A stretch of DNA of 64,000 nt from Listeria ilorinensis (GTDB lineage Bacteria > Bacillota > Bacilli > Lactobacillales > Listeriaceae), in assembly GCF_913566895.1 (NCBI RefSeq), contig NZ_CAJYCN010000015.1, positions 1 to 64,000 of the forward strand. The letters run 5' to 3'. This document shows, one piece after another, positions 44,219 through 52,321 of the stretch (position 1 is the first letter of the stretch; every line of letters begins with the position of its first letter). The position numbers and the translations under genes are program-made. The notes under the pieces are model-generated. The model was given only the letters and a program-made list of their open reading frames with translations. It had not been told where the DNA came from and made no database searches.

Positions 44219-44607
44219 CTCCTGATTCCTTGGAAAATTCTTCTAACAGTGCGGAGGTAAACGTTTCGACCTCTACCAGTGAAGTGGTACAGTGTTCACA
44301 AGAAACTACTAGCTTGCCAGAAGAGCTACTTGGAGATTGGCAGATTAATAATAAGGATGCTGGTATAGAGATATCAGACAGTAAAGCTGTATTCCGTATA
44401 GGAAGGTCTCAAGTAGAGTCAAAGGATTATTATGTAGATGTAAACAACAAAATGCTTTTACATGTCTATTGTTCTTTTGAGTATGATGGTGTGAAATACA
44501 GTGAAGTCTCTATTGAAAGAACTGGTTATAGTGAATTTATTAGCAAAAGCGTGGGAATTTTAACTATGCACACTAAAGATGGACAAATATATAAGTTTGG
44601 GTGTTAA
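44185..44607 (+). CDS. Putative lipoprotein with damaged 5' end
   Basis: 140 residues from GTG at 44185. The opening MVTLVFVGC ends in a lipobox-like FVGC but lacks the positive N-terminus of a signal peptide. The same frame can be read upstream as hydrophobic sequence (CLLTVVTLVFVGC) but without any start codon, so the original beginning seems lost. The mature part (AKAPDSLENSS..., then LPEELLGDWQINNKDAG) looks like a Lipocalin-5-type small-lipoprotein domain, full to the end (GQIYKFGC). Whether it is still translated is uncertain. It overlaps the next frame by 29 bases. Confidence 0.5.
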   Translation: MVTLVFVGCAKAPDSLENSSNSAEVNVSTSTSEVVQCSQETTSLPEELLGDWQINNKDAGIEISDSKAVFRIGRSQVESKDYYVDVNNKMLLHVYCSFEYDGVKYSEVSIERTGYSEFISKSVGILTMHTKDGQIYKFGC

Positions 44608-45010
44608 GAGAGTTTCCGGTGAGAATAATGAGACAGAAGCAGTTACGGAGCAGACGATGGATGAAAGAATCGATTCATCTAAGAGTAATGAGACAGAAGT
44701 AGATACTGGGAAGACGATAGATGAAAGAATTGATTCATTCATCGAAACATACACAGCTATACCACCTACTTGGAAACTTGTAAATGAAGATAAAGGAATC
44801 ACGATAAATACTGATACAGAGATTTCTACAGATGCTCAATCCTTATCAGATTTATTAGCTAATCTAACAGGTATCAGTAATGCAGTGACAGATCAAGTTG
44901 GTAAAGATATTCCACTTCGGTTACTTGAAAATGGGAAAAAAGATTATTCTGTGGTATTTAAGAACGGACAGGTAACTGATTACAACGAAGTATTTAAAAA
45001 AAGTTATTGA
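44579..45010 (+). CDS. Hypothetical acidic protein with a short internal repeat
   Basis: 143 residues. A doubled motif lies at about 18-55 (NETEAVTEQTMDERIDS and NETEVDTGKTIDERIDS), then a domain of about 80 residues ending VVFKNGQVTDYNEVFKKSY. No signal peptide and no good ribosome-binding site, so it may be the continuation of the preceding lipoprotein gene in another frame. The last codons lie inside the direct repeat that recurs after hsdR, where a degenerate copy of the gene's end (VRFKDGSTV, VFKKAIE) can be read near 51475-51590. Confidence 0.45.
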   Translation: MDKYISLGVKRVSGENNETEAVTEQTMDERIDSSKSNETEVDTGKTIDERIDSFIETYTAIPPTWKLVNEDKGITINTDTEISTDAQSLSDLLANLTGISNAVTDQVGKDIPLRLLENGKKDYSVVFKNGQVTDYNEVFKKSY

Positions 45011-45325
45011 ATAATGATACTTCCATCTTTTTCATTCATTTACCCTACCCCGTTGTTATATGACCGTACTTATACATCTCCAGTAGCTTAGGATAAGCTA
45101 CTGGGGGTATTTTTTTTTTCGGATTTGGAGCCCGACTATATTTATTTGTATCTGAAATGAAACGGAGATAGTTTCATTAAACGTTGATATATAAGTGTTT
45201 TAGACTGTTTCAGGTAGTGATTTTAGTGAAAAATTTTTAAGAAATTTGTATATTTTATACTACTAGACAGTACTGTTTTTTTATGAAAAAATCATATGTA
45301 ATTGTTTCATATGTATCTGAAATGG
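44984..45325. repeat. Left copy of ~340-bp imperfect direct repeat flanking hsdMSR
   Basis: Its first 84 bases match 51558-51640 with about five substitutions and one indel. After a diverged terminator the 23-base block GTATCTGAAATGAAAC plus GAGATA region (45148-45170) matches 51724-51746 with one mismatch. Further alignable blocks lead to ATGTATCTGAAATGG at 45311-45325. Equal spacing throughout shows one repeat unit rather than chance words. Confidence 0.75.
45080..45119 (+). terminator. Terminator within the left repeat
   Basis: CCAGTAGCTTA pairs with TAAGCTACTGG, three-base loop, then GGGTAT and ten T. Confidence 0.9.
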
Positions 45326-45510
45326 TTCTAAAGATAACTATGTAGAAATATAAAAAATAAGTTAACGATCAGTCTAAGTTATATCAAACAACGTTAGACT
45401 CCTTTCACGTAGTTTATTAGCAAGAATAAGTTTTTTTCTTTTCTAAAAGGGAGTATGCTAAAATAAAAGGGTATATAGCAACTTTAAATAAGAGATAGGA
45501 GTGTATCTTT
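45326..45510 (+). promoter_or_regulatory. Leader and promoter region of hsdMSR
   Basis: AT-rich. The best promoter signal is an extended -10, TGCTAAAAT (45456-45464), with no clear -35, 47 bases before the TTG start. The start lies behind ATAGGAGTG. Confidence 0.5.
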
Positions 45511-47106
45511 TTGGGTGCAGAATTAAATCAAAAATTATTTAGTGCGGCAGATAATCTCCGTAGTAAAATGGATGCGTCAGAATATAAAAATTATTTATTG
45601 GGACTGATTTTCTATAAATATTTATCCGATCGATTGTTGGAACAAGTGGTTCTTTTAGCAGATGAATCCTTAGAGGAATATGATACGGTAAGCAAACAAA
45701 CGATGTTGTATCGTGAATTACTTTCAGATGAGGAATCAAAAGAAGATCTGATTGCCACCATCGTTGATATTTTGGGGTATGCAATTGCACCAGAGTATCT
45801 TTTCAACGTCTTAGCGGATCAAGCAAAACAAGCAACATTCCAATTGAACGATCTAAACAAAGCCTTTGTGCAATTGGCATCTACCTACAATCAATTTAAT
45901 GGGTTATTTGATGATGTGGATCTCCAATCAAAAAAACTAGGAACAGATGAGCAACAACGAAACGTGACGATTACCGAAGTCATTAAGAAATTGAATGACG
46001 TGGAAGTTTTAGGTCACGATGGGGACGTGATCGGGGATGCGTATGAATTTCTGATCAGTCAATTTGCTTCAGAAGCAGGGAAGAAAGCCGGAGAATTTTA
46101 CACGCCTCATATGGTTTCTGATATGATGGCACAAATTGTGACGTTGGACCAAAAAGAACGACGATTCTTTAGTGTTTTTGATCCAACGATGGGTTCAGGT
46201 TCATTGATGTTAAACGTACGTAACTACTTAACTCACCAAGATAACGTTAAATATCATGGGCAAGAATTAAATACAACGACATACAATCTAGCAAAAATGA
46301 ACTTGATTTTACATGGAGTAGATGCTGAAGAGATGAATCTCCGCAATGGGGATACGTTGAATAAGGACTGGCCAACAGATGAACCTTACACATTTGATGC
46401 AGTAGTGATGAATCCACCCTATTCGGCTAACTGGTCAGCAGATACGACCTTTTTAGATGATTCTCGGTTTAATCGTTATGGAAAATTAGCGCCAAAATCC
46501 AAAGCAGATTTTGCGTTTCTTCTTCATGGTTTCTATCATTTGAAGGAAACAGGGACCATGGCTATCGTCTTGCCACACGGAGTTTTATTCCGTGGCGCTG
46601 CAGAAGGGGTCATTCGTCAAAAATTATTAGAAGACGGCAGTATTTATGCCGTGATCGGTATGCCTGCGAACTTATTCTTTGGCACGTCGATTCCAACGAC
46701 GGTTATTGTATTGAAGAAGAATCGTCAAACTCGAGATGTATTATTCATTGACGCTAGTCGAGAATTTGTCAAAGGAAAAAATCAGAATAAATTATCGGAA
46801 GAAAACATTCAAAAAATCCTCGAAACCTATGCTGAAAGAAAAGATGTTGAGAAATACGCTCATTTGGCAACCTTTGATGAAATCAAAGAAAATGACTATA
46901 ACTTAAATATCCCACGCTATGTAGATACGTTCGAAGAAGAAGAACCAATTGATATGGTTCATGTCGGAAATGACATCAAGAAGATACGACAAGAACAGCA
47001 AGTGCTAGAAAAAGAACTTTTGGAAGCTATCTCTTCCCTGCAAACAACACCTGAAAATGAAGCGTGGTTACAAGGTGCGCTGGAGGTGTTCAAACATGAG
47101 CAATGA
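45511..47106 (+). CDS. hsdM: Type I restriction-modification methyltransferase subunit
   Basis: A 531-residue N6-adenine methyltransferase that with HsdS modifies the host target sequence. It has a TTG start at 45511 with GGAGTG 7 bases upstream. An N-terminal helical domain (ADNLRSKMDASEYKNYLLGL) is followed by the AdoMet site GEFYTPHMVSDMMAQI with VFDPTMGSGSLML, and the catalytic VVMNPPYSANW. Size and the opening suggest the type IC (EcoR124) branch. It overlaps hsdS by 11 bases. Codon use and base composition look more GC-balanced than the decayed genes just upstream, hinting at separate arrival. Confidence 0.95.
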   Translation: MGAELNQKLFSAADNLRSKMDASEYKNYLLGLIFYKYLSDRLLEQVVLLADESLEEYDTVSKQTMLYRELLSDEESKEDLIATIVDILGYAIAPEYLFNVLADQAKQATFQLNDLNKAFVQLASTYNQFNGLFDDVDLQSKKLGTDEQQRNVTITEVIKKLNDVEVLGHDGDVIGDAYEFLISQFASEAGKKAGEFYTPHMVSDMMAQIVTLDQKERRFFSVFDPTMGSGSLMLNVRNYLTHQDNVKYHGQELNTTTYNLAKMNLILHGVDAEEMNLRNGDTLNKDWPTDEPYTFDAVVMNPPYSANWSADTTFLDDSRFNRYGKLAPKSKADFAFLLHGFYHLKETGTMAIVLPHGVLFRGAAEGVIRQKLLEDGSIYAVIGMPANLFFGTSIPTTVIVLKKNRQTRDVLFIDASREFVKGKNQNKLSEENIQKILETYAERKDVEKYAHLATFDEIKENDYNLNIPRYVDTFEEEEPIDMVHVGNDIKKIRQEQQVLEKELLEAISSLQTTPENEAWLQGALEVFKHEQ

Positions 47107-48298
47107 TATACAACCAGAAATCCGTTTCCCAGGATTTACGGAAGATTGGGAAGAGCGTAAGCTATCGGAAATGGCAAACTTCTCAAAAGGGAATGGCTAT
47201 TCTAAGGCTGATTTAGCAGAAGAAGGACATCCTGTCATTTTGTATGGTCGGCTTTATACGAAATACGAGACTATTATTGAAAACGTTGATACCTTTGCAG
47301 AATTGAAAGAAAAGTCGGTTATAAGTAATGGTGGAGAAGTCATTGTTCCAGCATCTGGTGAAACCCCAGAAGACATTTCAAGAGCCTCAGTCGTTGATGT
47401 TTCAGGTGTTGCTCTAGGTGGAGACTTGAATATCATCAAAACAAAGTCAGAACTTGACCCAATTTTCTTAGCTCTCACAATCTCAAATGGAAGTCAGCAA
47501 AAAGAAATGACGAAGCGAGCACAAGGAAAATCCGTTGTTCATTTACACAATTCTGACCTCAAAGAAGTCAACCTACTCTATCCAAAACTTGATGAGCAAG
47601 TTAAGATTGGCTCGTTTTTCAAGAAGTTAGACGTATCCATCGCCCTCCATCAACGTAAGCTAGATTTGCTGAAGGAAACGAAAAAAGGATTCTTACAAAA
47701 AATGTTCCCTAAAAACGGAGCAAAAGTGCCAGAAATTCGTTTTCCAGGATTTACGGAAGATTGGGAACAGCGTACGTTGGGAGATATTTTAAAAGAGTTT
47801 AGTATCAAATCAAAAGTGGAAAATGAATATACAGTTCTGTCGAGTACAAATAGTGGTATGGAAATAAGAAATGGTCGTGTGTCTGGCGTTTCTAATCTTG
47901 GTTATAAGATAATTGAAAATGGAGACTTGGTACTTTCGCCACAAAATTTATGGCTTGGGAATATAAATATTAATAATGTTGGTACAGGATTAGTATCCCC
48001 AAGTTACAAGACATTTAAATTTATTAAGGTAGATCCAGGATTTATCCGTCCGCAATTAAGGACAGCTAGAATGCTTGAAGAGTACAAAAATTCCTCAACT
48101 CAAGGAGCTAGTGTGGTGCGTCGCAACCTTGAGTTGGGTTCGTTTTATCAAATTACAATAAAAATTCCTTCTGATGTTGAACAAGGAAAAATAGGTTTAT
48201 TTTTCAAACAACTAGACAACCTTATCGCCCTTCATCAACGTAAGTTAGATTTACTAAAAGAAACGAAAAAAGGCTTCTTACAAAAGATGTTTGTCTAG
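47096..48298 (+). CDS. hsdS: Type I R-M specificity subunit
   Basis: 400 residues from ATG at 47096-47098 with GGAGGT 8 bases upstream. Two target-recognition domains (about 12-170 and 215-365), each opened by EIRFPGFTEDWE and each followed by a conserved coiled coil (ALHQRKLDLLKETKKGFLQK, at about 182-203 and 377-398). The two TRDs differ, so the target is a bipartite asymmetric sequence that cannot be predicted here. The repeated DNA that codes for the conserved parts would allow recombination between TRDs. Confidence 0.93.
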   Translation: MSNDIQPEIRFPGFTEDWEERKLSEMANFSKGNGYSKADLAEEGHPVILYGRLYTKYETIIENVDTFAELKEKSVISNGGEVIVPASGETPEDISRASVVDVSGVALGGDLNIIKTKSELDPIFLALTISNGSQQKEMTKRAQGKSVVHLHNSDLKEVNLLYPKLDEQVKIGSFFKKLDVSIALHQRKLDLLKETKKGFLQKMFPKNGAKVPEIRFPGFTEDWEQRTLGDILKEFSIKSKVENEYTVLSSTNSGMEIRNGRVSGVSNLGYKIIENGDLVLSPQNLWLGNININNVGTGLVSPSYKTFKFIKVDPGFIRPQLRTARMLEEYKNSSTQGASVVRRNLELGSFYQITIKIPSDVEQGKIGLFFKQLDNLIALHQRKLDLLKETKKGFLQKMFV

Positions 48299-48310
48299 GA
48301 GGAAAGAAGA

Positions 48311-51300
48311 ATGAAAATGAGTCACCGTGAGGAAGCGGAAGTCGAAGAACAGTTGATTCGTGTACTGGGGGAAGGACATAATCAGTGGACGTATCGTCCC
48401 GATCTAAAATCAGAAGAAGACCTTTGGGTAAATTTACGTCAAAAAATCATCTCAAATAATCAAGCAGAACTGAATGATTTTCCTTTGACCGATAAAGAAT
48501 TTGAAACGATCAAAACGGAATTATTGCTACGAACGAAAACCCCCTTTGATGCTGCGAAATGGTTAAAAGGTGAAAATGGGATGGCTCGGATCACGATTGA
48601 ACGGGAAGATTCGCAATTGGGTTCTGTCTCACTTATCCTTTATTCCAATCAAGACATTGGTGGAGGAATCTCTACTTATGAAGTGGTTCATCAAATTGCA
48701 AAACGTGGAAGTAACATAGAAGCACGAGATCGACGTTTTGACGTCACCTTATTGATCAATGGATTACCTATTGTCCAAATCGAGTTGAAACAAGTAACTG
48801 CAAAAGATGGTTTTTATCAGGCGTTTAACCAAATCAAAAAATATGCAGAAGAAGGCATGTTTCGGAACAATATCTTTTCGACCTTACAGTTGTTTGTGGT
48901 TTCTAATGAACAAACGACCCGGTATTTTGCAAATGCCTTACCGAAGGATTTGCATCCTAAGTTTTTATTTAGTTGGCGAACGAAAGATAATAAAAAGGTA
49001 GAAAACTTATATGAGTTTTGCAAACAAGTGCTAAATATCCCGGATGCTCATCGCTTGATTGCGGATTATACGATTGTCAGTGAAGATCAAGACAATAAAA
49101 CCCTCATGGTGTTACATCCTTATCAAGTGCATGCGATTCAAGCCTTGTTTATTGCCGCAAATAAACATCAATCAGGGTATGTGTGGCATGCGACTGGTTC
49201 AGGAAAGACGTTGACTAGTTTTGTATCTACTAAGCTTTTAGCACGAAAATCGGGGATCGATCGAACGATCATGTTAGTGGACCGCAAAGATTTAGATAAT
49301 CAGACCACCACAGAGTTTACGAAATTTGCTTCCGAATTTAATACGGGGATTTCTTCCGGTAATGCCAAAGCGAATAGCTTGATCGTGGGAACAGGAAGTG
49401 CCAAAGAATTAAGTGAAACCTTATTGGCAGATGCCAATGCAAATGTTGTAATCATTACAACCCGTCAAAAACTAGATGCGGCGTTGAAATATGCAAAGAA
49501 ACAAGAAGAGAAAAAAGGAACCAATCGCTTCCAAAAATTAATGGGACAACATATCGTGTTTGTAGTAGATGAGTGTCATCGAGCGCTAAGTGCTGAAAAT
49601 ATGGAAGAAATCAAAAAAATGTTTCCGAAATCCACTTGGTTTGGCTTTACAGGTACGCCGATTTTCCCTGAGAATCGGAAACAAGCCAAAGGTCAATTGG
49701 CACGTACAACCCATGATCAGTATGGAGAGGTCTTACACACCTATACCATCAAGAATGCGCTAGAAGATGGCTCTGTCTTAGGATTTCAAGTAGAACATGA
49801 AAACACCGTAGAGCCGACTTCATTAGAGAATAAAATCTATCGGAAATTAAAAGAAGTAGAAACATATGCAGAGTATTCATCAGAACAAATCAATCGTATA
49901 ATCGATCAAATGGAGCCTGTCAAAAAAGAAAGTTATTTAGACCCTGCTGTTTTTGAAGCAGATGAACATATCCAAAAAGTCATCCATAAAATGTTCCGTC
50001 CAGATAATGCCTATACAAAATTTGATTTTCGAAATGGCCGGCCAACGAAATCTGCAATCTTAACTACGAGTTCTATTGACATGGCCAAAAAGTATTATCA
50101 GGCCATTAAAGAGATGACGAAAGAGACTGATTGGTTAACAAAAGAGTTTCCCAATCAGCCCATTCGTGAAGGACGAACGATGGAGGATCCTGATTTCCCA
50201 AGGATCGCTATTACCTATTCATTAGAAGAAAATAGCCGAGATTCAAGTGCCCAACAAGAAGAAATGCAAAAAATTATTGAGGAATATAATCAGGATTATG
50301 ATACTGCCTGGTCACTAGCAGACATTGAGCGTTATAACGGAGACATCAATAATCGTTTGGCACGAAAAAGAGCGGAATTCAAACAATTTGGGAAACAAAT
50401 CGATTTAGTGATCGTAGTGGATCGTCTATTGACAGGTTTTGACGCCCCTACGATTCAAACCCTATTTGTGGATCGTAATCTAGAGTATGCAGGATTGATC
50501 CAAGCTTTTTCACGTACGAATCGTACGTATCCTGATAAGAAAAAAGGATTGATTGTGACGTTTCGTAAGCCAGCCACAATGGAGAAGAATGTCGAGGATG
50601 CGACAAAACTGTATTCAGAAGCTAAAGAAGAATCGGGCTTGATTTATCCAAGTTACCAAGAATCCAAAAAAAGATTCAAGCAAGCATATCGTAAGTTAAA
50701 AGAGGTTTCATCCATGGAATCCATTGATGAACATACTCCTCTTGAAACTCGTATCGAATATGTCAAAGCATTCCAAGAATTGAATCGTGCGTATGAATCG
50801 TTAGTGACTTATGACGACTATAATGATGATATGGTGAAATCCCCAACCTTGAACAATCAAATTCAACTTTTGGAAGAACAAATTGGTGTATATGAGACCG
50901 TGAAGGGGTCGTTAATGGAGGAACAATCAGAAAAAGAGGGAGAAGATTTTTCAACGATCGAATTTTATAGTGAAAATACCACTAAGTTGTATGATATTGA
51001 TTCTACTTATATTGATCAATTACTAGGAACTTATGCGGCAAATAGTTCAGATGCACGAGAAGAAATTGAAAAAGCTTTGGCTAAATTGAATAAAACAGAA
51101 GGAGTCAAAGAAGTTTACCGACAAATTTTAAATGCATTTGATGTGGGGACTTTAGATAGTAATGAAGATATCTTTGTCATTAAACGTCGCTATTTTACAC
51201 AAGCAAGTGATGATTTGATTCATGCCTTTTCCAATGAGTGGTTTGTTTCTGAGAAAGAATTACATGCTTCTAATCTGCAATATATGCCAGGTGAAGATCC

Positions 51301-51460
51301 AATTCCTAATATGAAAGCAATTATCAACAGTAAGGATTACGAAGGATATAAAGCCAACCATCCAGAAGCGAAGCCATTTAAATACCCACAAGAAATGAAG
51401 CGAGCATGGCGTAAAATGTTAGATGATGAGTTGATTCCACTTGAGAATGAATTGAGGTAA
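48311..51460 (+). CDS. hsdR: Type I restriction endonuclease/translocase subunit
   Basis: A 1049-residue motor and nuclease subunit. The nuclease domain (about 20-210) has the PD-(D/E)xK core in RRFDVTLLINGLPIVQIELK. The SF2 helicase follows: Walker A HATGSGKTLTSF (about 297), DEAD-type VDECHRAL (about 421), motif III FGFTGTPIF, and motifs V/VI near VDRLLTGFDAPTIQTLFVDR and QAFSRTNRTYPDKK. A helical C-terminal domain (850-1049) binds HsdM. Full length with all motifs, so the system is probably active. An AGGAGG site supports the ATG 12 bases after hsdS. Confidence 0.95.
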   Translation: MKMSHREEAEVEEQLIRVLGEGHNQWTYRPDLKSEEDLWVNLRQKIISNNQAELNDFPLTDKEFETIKTELLLRTKTPFDAAKWLKGENGMARITIEREDSQLGSVSLILYSNQDIGGGISTYEVVHQIAKRGSNIEARDRRFDVTLLINGLPIVQIELKQVTAKDGFYQAFNQIKKYAEEGMFRNNIFSTLQLFVVSNEQTTRYFANALPKDLHPKFLFSWRTKDNKKVENLYEFCKQVLNIPDAHRLIADYTIVSEDQDNKTLMVLHPYQVHAIQALFIAANKHQSGYVWHATGSGKTLTSFVSTKLLARKSGIDRTIMLVDRKDLDNQTTTEFTKFASEFNTGISSGNAKANSLIVGTGSAKELSETLLADANANVVIITTRQKLDAALKYAKKQEEKKGTNRFQKLMGQHIVFVVDECHRALSAENMEEIKKMFPKSTWFGFTGTPIFPENRKQAKGQLARTTHDQYGEVLHTYTIKNALEDGSVLGFQVEHENTVEPTSLENKIYRKLKEVETYAEYSSEQINRIIDQMEPVKKESYLDPAVFEADEHIQKVIHKMFRPDNAYTKFDFRNGRPTKSAILTTSSIDMAKKYYQAIKEMTKETDWLTKEFPNQPIREGRTMEDPDFPRIAITYSLEENSRDSSAQQEEMQKIIEEYNQDYDTAWSLADIERYNGDINNRLARKRAEFKQFGKQIDLVIVVDRLLTGFDAPTIQTLFVDRNLEYAGLIQAFSRTNRTYPDKKKGLIVTFRKPATMEKNVEDATKLYSEAKEESGLIYPSYQESKKRFKQAYRKLKEVSSMESIDEHTPLETRIEYVKAFQELNRAYESLVTYDDYNDDMVKSPTLNNQIQLLEEQIGVYETVKGSLMEEQSEKEGEDFSTIEFYSENTTKLYDIDSTYIDQLLGTYAANSSDAREEIEKALAKLNKTEGVKEVYRQILNAFDVGTLDSNEDIFVIKRRYFTQASDDLIHAFSNEWFVSEKELHASNLQYMPGEDPIPNMKAIINSKDYEGYKANHPEAKPFKYPQEMKRAWRKMLDDELIPLENELR

Positions 51461-51557
51461 ACGAGAAGAGTTAAGAAAATTGTACGATTCAAAGATGGTA
51501 GTACAGTGGAAGTGTAGAAAATAGGGATAGATGTCTTTTTACTTGTTCACATTTTAT

Positions 51558-51903
51558 AACGGAGTATTTAAGAAAGCTATTGAATAATGATTCTTCCATC
51601 TTTTTCATTCATTTACCCCACCCCGTTGTTATATGACCGTGTTTTGAGAGGAACCAATAAAAAGCATAGGCTAACTAGGGGTTCCTTTTTCTTTTGTTTT
51701 TTTGGAATCCGCTTAAGTGAAATGTATCTGAAATGAAACAGAGATAAAGTGATTTTTTGCTGTAATGACAAGGTTTTAGCTATTTCAGATACCATGTAAC
51801 CCAAAATAGTTTAATGAGAAAATAGGAGAGTATTTGATACTAACTAGTAGGAAAAAATGAGACAAAAATTAAATGGAATCATTTCAGGTAATCTGAAATA
51901 AAA
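51558..51903. repeat. Right copy of ~340-bp imperfect direct repeat flanking hsdMSR
   Basis: Collinear with 44984-45325: the conserved 83-bp block, a terminator (51648-51695), the GTATCTGAAATGAAAC block (51724-51746), AAGGTTTTAGCTATTTCAG (51771-51789), then ATACTAACTAG and ATCTGAAAT. Total length differs from the left copy by only a few bases. Confidence 0.75.
51648..51695 (+). terminator. Terminator after hsdR, within the right repeat
   Basis: AGGAACC pairs with GGTTCCT across a 24-base loop, then a T-rich tail. It appears homologous to the terminator at 45080-45119. Confidence 0.6.
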
Positions 51904-51909
51904 AATATA

Positions 51910-51952
51910 CAGCCCTGCGGTACTTTACCTATAGGGCTGTATATATTTTTTT
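51910..51952 (+). terminator. Second terminator at the right end
   Basis: ACAGCCCT pairs with AGGGCTGT, 16-base loop, then TATATATTTTTTT. Confidence 0.8.
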
Positions 51953-51964
51953 ACTCTCAGCGTT

Positions 51965-52062
51965 TTTGACTCCGTGTCTGACTCCGTTTTCTTGATTTTA
52001 AATGTTATTCAATGACCATTTAACAGGTCAAATTTGATGTTTTTGACTCCGTATGACGCCGT
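51965..52062. repeat. Phased TGACTCCG repeats
   Basis: GTTTTTGACTCCGTG(T)CTGACTCCG begins near 51961, and GTTTTTGACTCCGTATGACGCCG near 52036. In each, two copies of an octamer stand 10-12 bases apart, the same layout as the TGACCAG pairs at the element ends but a different word. Confidence 0.65.
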
Positions 52063-52149
52063 TTGATGTCTAGTGATATAGTGATTTGAGTCTACATCGA
52101 ACAAGGGAATAATCCAATAAAAAAAGATTTAGAATATCAAAATAACAAA

Positions 52150-52181
52150 AAAGAGGACTACCTGTATTAGTCCTCTTTTTT
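52150..52181. terminator. Hairpin next to the right-end repeat
   Basis: AAAAGAGGACTA pairs with TAGTCCTCTTTT, eight-base loop, then T run. It lies directly before TGACCAG. Confidence 0.85.
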
Positions 52182-52198
52182 GACCAGATTTTGACCAG
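52181..52198. repeat. Right-end repeat (att or integrase-binding site)
   Basis: TGACCAG, ATTT, TGACCAG, direct copy of 39301-39318 with one mismatch, followed by similar sequence (CTATTTTAC versus CTCTTTTAC). Confidence 0.65.
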
Positions 52199-52321
52199 TC
52201 TATTTTACATTCTAGTATATTCATATGAGCTAATTTTATGATTAAATGGTAAGTTTTTCCTTGTGTGTTTTAGTTTAAACTAGTGTGTAATTCAAAAATC
52301 TATATGGAAGGAGCTATAACA

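Larger units (their letters stand above)
39301..52198. mobile_element. Integrated genetic element with a type I restriction-modification cargo
   Basis: About 12.9 kb from an 18-base repeat beside the integrase gene (39301-39318) to its copy at 52181-52198. Contents in order: tyrosine integrase, cI/Xre-type repressor (both minus strand), excisionase-like HTH protein, primase-like replication protein (plus strand), decayed lysogeny and lipoprotein genes, then hsdM-hsdS-hsdR. There are no capsid, tail, terminase, relaxase or conjugation genes, so it resembles a satellite or integrative island rather than a full phage or ICE. The flanking genes (MucBP protein and alarmone synthetase) are chromosomal. 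Confidence 0.75.
51461..52321. other. 860-bp gene-free right end of the element
   Basis: It holds a degenerate gene end (about 51475-51590), the right copy of the 340-bp repeat, three terminator-like hairpins, tandem TGACTCCG repeats at 51965-51985 and 52040-52060, and the right-end repeat at 52181-52198. No intact gene was found. Density of hairpins and phased repeats suggests layers of former integration ends. Confidence 0.6.

Noticed and set aside
44185..45010. Toxin-antitoxin pair reading of the two overlapping small frames before hsdM
   Set aside because: The first has a lipobox and a lipoprotein-like mature part, the second no DNA-binding or toxin motif. Both look like parts of damaged lipoprotein genes.
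39301..52198. Complete prophage or conjugative element
   Set aside because: No terminase, portal, capsid, tail, lysis, relaxase or type IV secretion genes are present between the end repeats.
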